From contig CALBSO010000059.1 in NCBI GenBank assembly GCA_937968015.1, positions 15,884 through 79,883 of the forward strand: a stretch of DNA of 64,000 bases. The letters are read 5' to 3'. The stretch comes from an uncultured Thermomicrobia bacterium (GTDB lineage Bacteria > Chloroflexota > Chloroflexia > Thermomicrobiales > JALYUS01). How positions within the stretch are numbered: the first letter of the stretch is position 1; each line of letters opens with the position of its first letter. Under the pieces are notes generated by a model, which made no database searches, was not told the DNA's origin, and saw nothing but the letters and a program-made list of their open reading frames with translations. Shown here piece by piece: positions 58,954 through 64,000 of this stretch. A program made the position numbers and the translations under genes.

Positions 58954-59886
58954 GTGGCTGATGTTTCTGTCCGGCTGGAACGGTCGGTGCTGCTCGTGCC
59001 GGCGTCGAACCCGCGGATGATCGAGAAGGCGGTCGCATCTGCCGCCGATGCCGTCTGCATTGACCTGGAGGACGCGGTCGCGCCGAGCGAGAAGGAGGCG
59101 AGCCGCGCTCATGTCATCCATGCCTTGCACACCCTCAATTTTGGCCACAGCCTGCGGATGTATCGCATCAACGCGCTCGACACACCCTATGCCTATCGGG
59201 ACCTGATCGAGATCGTCGAGGCGGCGGGAGACCGTCTCGACCTCGTCGTTGTGCCGAAGGTGGAGCGGGCGGAAGATGTCTACGTGATCGAGACGCTGCT
59301 CCGGCAGATCGCGATGGCGAAGGGCTTCCACAATCAGATCGGCATCGAAGTACAGATCGAGACGGCGCTCGGCTGCGTGAACGCGAATGCCATCGCCGCC
59401 TGCTCGGCGCAAGTCGAGGCAATTCTCTACGGTCCAGGCGATTACGCCGCCTCTCTCCAGATGCCGATGGACTCCATCGGCGCGCTCGATGCGAGCGACG
59501 ATCTCTATCCGGGCCACCGCTGGCACGCGATCATGCAGGCGGTCGTCGTGGCGGCGCGGGCGTACGGGAAACGGTGCATAGACGGGCCATATGCGCCCTT
59601 CCGCGACGCGGAGGGCTTCGAGAAAGTCTGCGAGATCGCCCGCGTGATGGGTTTCGACGGCAAATGGGCCATCCATCCAAGCCAGATCGAGACCCTGAAC
59701 CGTGTCTTCTCGCTACCGGAGTCGCAAGTGACGTGGGCGCGACGCGTGCTTGATGCGTATGAGGAAGCGATGCGCGCGGGCAAGGGCGCGATCACCGTGG
59801 ACGGCACGATGGTGGACGCCGCCTCCCTCCGCGTCGCCCGCGCCATCGTGCAGAAGAGTATGTTGGCAGCGGCCCGCAACGGATGA
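58954..59886 (+). CDS. CitE-type C-C lyase (citramalyl-CoA/malyl-CoA lyase family)
   Basis: A 310-residue HpcH/HpaI-fold enzyme: RSVLLVPASNPRMIEKA, the Mg/CoA motif CIDLEDAVAPSEKEASR, RINALDTPYAYRDL, the Mg ligand Glu in GIEVQIETALG and ILYGPGDYAASL. KWAIHPSQIETLN closes the site. It starts with GTG58954. As the last gene of the cluster it probably splits a (citra)malyl-CoA into acetyl-CoA and pyruvate (or glyoxylate). Exact stereochemistry is not predictable. Confidence 0.86.
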   Translation: MADVSVRLERSVLLVPASNPRMIEKAVASAADAVCIDLEDAVAPSEKEASRAHVIHALHTLNFGHSLRMYRINALDTPYAYRDLIEIVEAAGDRLDLVVVPKVERAEDVYVIETLLRQIAMAKGFHNQIGIEVQIETALGCVNANAIAACSAQVEAILYGPGDYAASLQMPMDSIGALDASDDLYPGHRWHAIMQAVVVAARAYGKRCIDGPYAPFRDAEGFEKVCEIARVMGFDGKWAIHPSQIETLNRVFSLPESQVTWARRVLDAYEEAMRAGKGAITVDGTMVDAASLRVARAIVQKSMLAAARNG

Positions 59887-59899
59887 CAGTGGACGCCGC

Positions 59900-60673
59900 T
59901 CACCCAATCGCATAGCGGATAAAGGCGAGCATGTCCGTCATGTTGTCGGGGCGTTTGTCGTGCCGCCAGACGAGGGCTTTGGCGATCAATGCGGGCCACG
60001 GTGGGGGCAGGATCGCTTGTGCCCAGGTCGCCGCTGCCGGCTTGGAAACGACTTCGCCGTGTGCCAGCGTGTAGAGCGCGCGGCACATCGTCAGGATCGC
60101 GAAGGCCTGGTACTCGCGCGTGCGCAGCCACTCCGGCTCCGGCCCGGCCAGGGTCGGGCGCCAGTAATCGTCGAGCGCCTGCCGCGCCGCCGCCGATAGG
60201 TCATCCGACGATACGGGATCAATCAGTGTCTGCGGTGGTGATCCGTACACGACCACGCCGTGCTCCCGGACGATATATCGCTCGATGACCCAATGACAGC
60301 CATGCTCGCGGATGCTGAACGGCCAGTCTGCGCCGATGGTCGGGTGCCGGTTGTTCGCAGGGTCGTAGCGACGCAGGGCAGCACGCGGGATATAGGAGCC
60401 TTCCAGTTTGCCCGCCCACTTCAGCCCGCTCGCGGCAATTCGCGCGTGCATCGCGCCCAACGCGTGGAGCATTTCATCGGGCAGTTCGCGCTCAGTGACG
60501 ACAAGGAAATCAATGTCGCTGCTGCCCGGTTCGAAATCGCCGAGTGAGAGCGACCCGTACAGGTATATCCCAGCCAGTTCCGGCCCCAGTATTCCACGTA
60601 CTTCCTCAAGCAGGAGACGGAGAACGGCGTTGACAACGGAGTATGGGGTCGGATCCGTGCCGGGAGTAACCAT
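59900..60673 (-). CDS. Aminoglycoside-adenylyltransferase-like nucleotidyltransferase
   Basis: A 257-residue protein. The nucleotidyltransferase core is YGSLSLGDFEPGSSDIDFLVV (Gly40-Ser41, Asp53 and Asp55 as metal ligands). The C-terminal helical domain (DDYWRPTL...YQAFAILTMCRALYTLAHGEVVSKPAAATWA) is the DUF4111/AadA type. Such proteins adenylylate streptomycin/spectinomycin, but many environmental homologues have unknown substrates. It lies 9 bp from vapC on the same strand. Confidence 0.8.
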   Translation of the reverse strand: MVTPGTDPTPYSVVNAVLRLLLEEVRGILGPELAGIYLYGSLSLGDFEPGSSDIDFLVVTERELPDEMLHALGAMHARIAASGLKWAGKLEGSYIPRAALRRYDPANNRHPTIGADWPFSIREHGCHWVIERYIVREHGVVVYGSPPQTLIDPVSSDDLSAAARQALDDYWRPTLAGPEPEWLRTREYQAFAILTMCRALYTLAHGEVVSKPAAATWAQAILPPPWPALIAKALVWRHDKRPDNMTDMLAFIRYAIG

Positions 60674-60682
60674 GGGTTGGGC

Positions 60683-61081
60683 CTATATCGGTTGATAGAG
60701 TTTGAGATCGGGAATCCGCTCGAAGTGCCGCATATTGAACGTCAGCACGGTCAGATCGTGATAGAGAGCGGTCGCGGCGATCATCACATCAAACTCTGAA
60801 ATCATTTCGCCATAGCGGCGGAGAAACGCGCGGAGTTCGCCGAAGTGTGTGGCGATTCCGTCATTGAGATCAAGGAAACGAAACGGGCTAAGAAAATGGC
60901 GAAAGAGCGCGATTCGAGCGTCCGGATTCACCAAGTTATATGCGCCCTCGTAGACTTCAGCAACGGTTATCCAACTGACCGAGATGCGACGCGGCGCGAT
61001 CCGCCGTAGTGTTTGTGCCGCAACCGGCTGGCCTCTGGTCGCTTGGATGATCCAATCCGCATCAAGCAGATAGGACATCAA
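60683..61081 (-). CDS. vapC: PIN-domain toxin (VapC-like)
   Basis: A 132-residue nuclease toxin. Acidic residues are Asp7 and Asp9 (YLLDADW), Glu42 (VAEVYEG) and Asp98 (SEFDVMIAATA), with LTFNMRHFERIP at the end in place of the usual T.N..F. The length is normal. It overlaps the antitoxin by 4 nt (ATGA). It is the intact counterpart of the truncated gene at 38763-38981. Confidence 0.88.
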   Translation of the reverse strand: MMSYLLDADWIIQATRGQPVAAQTLRRIAPRRISVSWITVAEVYEGAYNLVNPDARIALFRHFLSPFRFLDLNDGIATHFGELRAFLRRYGEMISEFDVMIAATALYHDLTVLTFNMRHFERIPDLKLYQPI

Positions 61082-61353
61082 GGACGATCCACGGGCCGCG
61101 AACCTTCTTCCCGTGCGCGGTAGATCGCCGTAAGCATTCGCTCCGCTTCTTCTTCGGACAGCGTTCCAATTGTTGCATCGAGTACACGTTGATATTCTTC
61201 CTCACTCATCTCCGGCCAATGCTCCTCTTCACGGCTCAAGAGATAGCGCACGCCGTTCTTTTCGAGAATGAGCGGCGATCCGCTCGCTTCATCCAGCAGG
61301 TGACCAAGTTCGCTATCCGGTTCAACATTGATCGTCTTTGGTTCGCGGAGCAT
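61078..61353 (-). CDS. vapB: Antitoxin partner of VapC
   Basis: A 91-residue protein. TINVEPDSELGHLLDEASGSPLILEKNGVRYLLSREE is a Phd/YefM-like N-terminal fold, followed by an acidic helical tail (EEEYQRVLDATIGTLSEEEAERMLTAIYRAREE) that would bind the toxin. Stop/start overlap with vapC. ATG61353 has AAAGGACGG upstream. Confidence 0.82.
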   Translation of the reverse strand: MLREPKTINVEPDSELGHLLDEASGSPLILEKNGVRYLLSREEEHWPEMSEEEYQRVLDATIGTLSEEEAERMLTAIYRAREEGSRPVDRP

Positions 61354-61383
61354 ACCGTTTCCGTCCTTTCACTCTTGCATACG

Positions 61384-61392
61384 ATTATAGCA
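61384..61392 (-). promoter_or_regulatory. Extended -10 promoter of vapBC
   Basis: On the minus strand TGCTATAAT is a perfect TATAAT with the TGn extension, 31 bp before the antitoxin ATG. A -35 is not needed for this class. The rest of 61393-61561 shows nothing else I can name. Confidence 0.6.
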
Positions 61393-61561
61393 GGCCACGC
61401 CAACCTCGCTATTTCGTGTGCCGAATGATAGGGTGTTGGACAATCACCTGTGAGGAACGGATACTGGGCCGTGTCGTGGCACGGTGGATGCGCCAGGGGT
61501 TCGGTACGGCGTCGGGTGATGCCGGGCGCATGTCGTCGCGCGAACCACATGAGGAGGAGCT

Positions 61562-63811
61562 ATGGGCCAGGTCGTGCTCGGGCTTGTCTTCCACAATCAT
61601 CAGCCAATCGGCAACTTCGGCTGGGTCAATGAGGAACATTACGAGAAGGCGTACCTGCCGATGGTCGCCGCGCTCGAACGGTATCCGGGCGTGCGCGTCG
61701 GCCTCCATTACACTGGCTCGCTCCTCGATTGGGTGCGTCAGACGCACCCCGATCTGCTCGATCGCATCCGTGCCCTGGCCGAGCGGGGGCAAATCGAGGT
61801 GGTCGGCGGCGGCTTTTACGAGCCGGTGCTTGCCGTCTTGCCGGAGGTAGATCGGGTTGGGCAGGTGCGCGCCCTTGCCGACGCAGTCCAGCGGACCTTC
61901 GGCACGACGCCAACCGGCATGTGGCTGGCGGAGCGCGTCTGGGAACCGGGGCTGCCGCATTCGCTCGTGGAGGCCGGGATGCAGTGGACCATCGTGGACG
62001 ACACGCACCTGCTCGCCTCCGGTGTCGGCCCGGACGATCTCTACGGCTACTACCTGACCGAGGATGACGGGCGGCCAATTGGCGTCTTCCCCTCGCTCTA
62101 TACGCTCCGCTATACCGTGCCATGGCGGCCCGTCGAGGAGACTATTGCTTTCCTGCGCGGATTGGCGGAGAACGCTCCCGAGGGCCGCCCGCCGATTGCG
62201 GTGATGGGCGACGACGGCGAGAAGTTCGGCGCATGGCCGAGCACCTACGAGCACGTCTGGGCGCGCGGCTACATGGACCGCCTCTTCACCGCGCTGGAGG
62301 AGAACCGCGACTGGCTTCTGACGATGCCGCTCGGCGAATATCGCCGGAATTACCCGGCGCTCGGACGGATTTACCTGCCGACCGCCTCATACGTCGAGAT
62401 GAGCGAGTGGGTGCTGCCCGCCCGTGCCGCCGCGCAGTTCGAGCAGGCGCGGCATGCGATGGAGGCGGAGCGGCCCGAGATCGCGCGGTGGATGCGCGGC
62501 GGTTTCTGGCGCTCCTTCATGACGAAGTACCCGGAGATCAACCGCCTCCACAAGCGGATGCTCCGCACGCACGCGAAAGTCCACGCGGCGCGGGCGATGG
62601 GTGGGGAGGGGGACGGCGGCCTGCTCGAACTCTACCGGGGCCAGAACAACGATGCCTACTGGCACGGCGTCTTCGGCGGCATCTACATGAACCACATGCG
62701 CGCCGAAACGACCCATCGCCTGCTCCTCGCCGAAAACGCCGCCGATACGATCCTCCATGCACACGAGATGGATTGGTTCCAGTACGAGGTGCGCGATCTC
62801 GACGCGGACGGTGCGCCCGAACTGCTGCTGACGGGCCAGCATCAAAACCTGCTGATTGATCCAGGCGAGGGCGGCATGCTCCAGCAGTGGGACATCCGCC
62901 GCGCCGCCGTCAACGCGCTCGACACGCTCGCCCGCCGCCCGGAGGCATATCACGAGACGGTCCGCACGCACGCGCACGAAGCCCATGCCGATGGCGCGGA
63001 AACAACGGCGGCAGACGCGAACGCACAGGCCGAAGAGGAGAACGCACCCGCGAACATCCACGGCATCGTCCGCTTCCGCGAGGCGGGGCTGGAGGATTAT
63101 CTCGCCTACGATGCCTACGACCGAGGTGGCGGTATTGAGCACCTGCTGGACGCCGAGGTCGGCCCCGACGATTTCCGTTTCATGCGCTACACCGAGCGGG
63201 GCGACTTCGCGCGCGGCGCCTGGGCGCTCGACCCGATTAACGAGGCGACCGCTTCCTTCGCGCCCGCCGGGGACACGCGGGCGCGCACCTGGAAGTTCAC
63301 GCTGCGGCGAGACGGCGAGATCGCGTGGCCGGACGGCGGCGCATCGTCCCTGACGATCGAGAAGACGTATATGGTGCAGACAATTGGCGCGGCCTTCACC
63401 TGCCATTACCGCGTGACGAATCGTGGCCCGTGGCCCGTGGCCCTCGTCTTCGCCTCCGAGTGGAACATCAATCTCCAGGGTGGCGGGCACAATGACCAGT
63501 GCTACACCTGGCTGCCCGATCATTCCGCCCTGACGACGTATCACGACCTGCCGGAGACGTGGCAGGAGGCGAGTGAGGCCCATCTCGGCAATACGTATCT
63601 CGATGTGGACCTGTCGCTGATGGTCAGCCCGCCTGCCGACCTGTGGAAACTCCCCATCGAAACCGTCTCCAACTCCGAGGGCGGCTTCGAGCGCGTCTAC
63701 CAGGGCACCAGCCTCGTCGCCCGCTGGCCCCTGATGCTTGATCCCGCGCAGACGTGGGAAGGCAGCGTCTACTGGACCGCAGGCGTCGCAATGCCGAGTA
63801 ACGAGCAATAA
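61562..63811 (+). CDS. GH57 amylase / 4-alpha-glucanotransferase
   Basis: A 749-residue GH57 enzyme. Motifs in order: HNHQP (11-15), GGGFYEPVL (82-90), the nucleophile Glu124 in GMWLAERVWEPG, and the acid/base Asp217 or Asp218 in MGDDGEKFGAW. Then come the DUF1925 linker domain (GFWRSFMTKYPEINRLHKRM) and a C-terminal DUF1926 beta-sandwich. It cuts or transfers alpha-1,4-glucan and is probably cytosolic. GAGGAGG precedes ATG61562. The last codons and stop (PSNEQ) come from a heptamer repeat. Confidence 0.9.
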   Translation: MGQVVLGLVFHNHQPIGNFGWVNEEHYEKAYLPMVAALERYPGVRVGLHYTGSLLDWVRQTHPDLLDRIRALAERGQIEVVGGGFYEPVLAVLPEVDRVGQVRALADAVQRTFGTTPTGMWLAERVWEPGLPHSLVEAGMQWTIVDDTHLLASGVGPDDLYGYYLTEDDGRPIGVFPSLYTLRYTVPWRPVEETIAFLRGLAENAPEGRPPIAVMGDDGEKFGAWPSTYEHVWARGYMDRLFTALEENRDWLLTMPLGEYRRNYPALGRIYLPTASYVEMSEWVLPARAAAQFEQARHAMEAERPEIARWMRGGFWRSFMTKYPEINRLHKRMLRTHAKVHAARAMGGEGDGGLLELYRGQNNDAYWHGVFGGIYMNHMRAETTHRLLLAENAADTILHAHEMDWFQYEVRDLDADGAPELLLTGQHQNLLIDPGEGGMLQQWDIRRAAVNALDTLARRPEAYHETVRTHAHEAHADGAETTAADANAQAEEENAPANIHGIVRFREAGLEDYLAYDAYDRGGGIEHLLDAEVGPDDFRFMRYTERGDFARGAWALDPINEATASFAPAGDTRARTWKFTLRRDGEIAWPDGGASSLTIEKTYMVQTIGAAFTCHYRVTNRGPWPVALVFASEWNINLQGGGHNDQCYTWLPDHSALTTYHDLPETWQEASEAHLGNTYLDVDLSLMVSPPADLWKLPIETVSNSEGGFERVYQGTSLVARWPLMLDPAQTWEGSVYWTAGVAMPSNEQ
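63796..63810. repeat. Heptamer repeat at the GH57 stop
   Basis: GAGTAACGAGCAATA, two 7-nt units, encodes the C-terminus and most of the stop codon of the GH57 gene. Confidence 0.5.
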
Positions 63812-63828
63812 AGAAGCGGCAAGTGATT

Positions 63829-63867
63829 CGTCGGGGTGGGCGATACTGCGGCGTGACCGCCCCGACG
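63829..63867. terminator. Hairpin between convergent genes
   Basis: CGTCGGGGTGG (63829-63839) pairs with CCGCCCCGACG (63857-63867), with one G-T pair. It lies between GH57 and the reverse gene at the right edge. Confidence 0.55.
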
Positions 63868-63880
63868 GAAGGCCACACTT

Positions 63881-64000
63881 CTACGTCGTGCCGATGATGA
63901 TCGCGAATCGCTCGCCGCTGCGGACGGGGAAGGGCACGGAGGCATCTCCGGGGGTATTGAGGAGTAGCATGCCGTCTGCTGTAGTTACACGGCAAGGGCG
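63881..64000 (-). CDS. C-terminal end of an unrecognised protein (partial)
   Basis: A reverse frame open to the right edge, stop TAG at 63883-63881. It encodes 39 residues including GMLLLNTPGDASVPFP and ERFAIIIGTT. No family recognised. The gene continues outside the window. Confidence 0.4.
   Translation of the reverse strand, partial: RPCRVTTADGMLLLNTPGDASVPFPVRSGERFAIIIGTT

Noticed and set aside
1..64000. tRNA or rRNA genes
   Set aside because: No acceptor/T-arm (GGTTCGAATCC-like) pattern in a cloverleaf context and no rRNA signature was seen by eye. A tRNAscan-type search would settle it.

Overview
The window is a GC-rich (by eye about 60-65%), densely coded bacterial chromosome segment with roughly 57 intact or nearly intact protein genes. 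No rRNA, tRNA, phage, CRISPR array or transposase was recognised. A HemQ-type coproheme decarboxylase, twin-arginine lipoproteins, many GTG/TTG starts, an archaeal-type aspartyl-tRNA synthetase under a T-box, and a gap-pgk-tpiA cluster would fit a Chloroflexota (Thermomicrobia-like) organism. That assignment is an inference from gene content, not a proven identity.

Layout. 0-1.2 kb: a decayed Phd/PIN toxin-antitoxin locus and a sulfopyruvate-decarboxylase-like TPP subunit. 1.3-4.6 kb: glycolysis (gap, pgk, tpiA). 4.6-7.5 kb: two ferritin-like proteins facing a sigma/anti-sigma (RskA-type) pair. 7.5-11.2 kb: PIG-L deacetylase, hemQ, glpD. 11.4-14.7 kb: a phnDCE phosphonate/phosphite importer whose permease carries an N-terminal RDD-like domain. 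14.8-20.7 kb: D,D-carboxypeptidase, then an rluB-cmk-plsC-TPR-SIMPL run. 20.7-25.1 kb: a low-GC PD-(D/E)XK-like gene, ndk, an MFS pump, an enoyl-CoA hydratase and a deoxyribosyltransferase. 25.1-31.2 kb (minus): peptide ABC importer with two tandem binding-protein genes sharing a block of about 569 bp that reads as identical. 31.4-40.3 kb (minus): TauE, a degenerate ComEC-like protein, azlCD, a phzF remnant, a MocR regulator, GH39, DUF983, a truncated PIN gene and NrnA. 40.4-43.8 kb: MFS, mutM and divergent mutY.

43.9-50.5 kb is the most system-like stretch: a lipase-like protein, an HprK-like protein with a degenerate P-loop, Ppx/GppA, a CHAD domain split into two genes, a two-domain KaiC-like ATPase and a single-domain response regulator. 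It points to polyphosphate handling next to an ATPase/signalling pair. It is followed by an MshC-like cysteine ligase (or CysS), a T-box-controlled aspS, gpmA (minus) and a serine hydrolase. 55.6-59.9 kb: acyl-CoA dehydrogenase, CaiB CoA-transferase, DUF1330, MaoC hydratase and CitE-type lyase, which together could break a C5 dicarboxylate (itaconate/mesaconate type) into acetyl-CoA and pyruvate. 59.9-61.4 kb: nucleotidyltransferase and a vapBC pair. 61.6-63.8 kb: a GH57 amylase/glucanotransferase.

Running through the window is an unusual repeat landscape. (A) Heptanucleotide-period repeats, often as inverted pairs, each locus with its own heptamer, sit at stop codons, in gene junctions, in the T-box linker and inside some reading frames. 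(B) A GC-rich palindromic family has a 17-nt core (TGCCCAGAGGGCGCCCG) found four times exactly, once inside a TPR gene. (C) Elements of 100-140 bp have AACC(G/A)CA...TG(C/T)GGTT inverted ends. Several genes here (two PIN toxins, phzF) are internally deleted or truncated.
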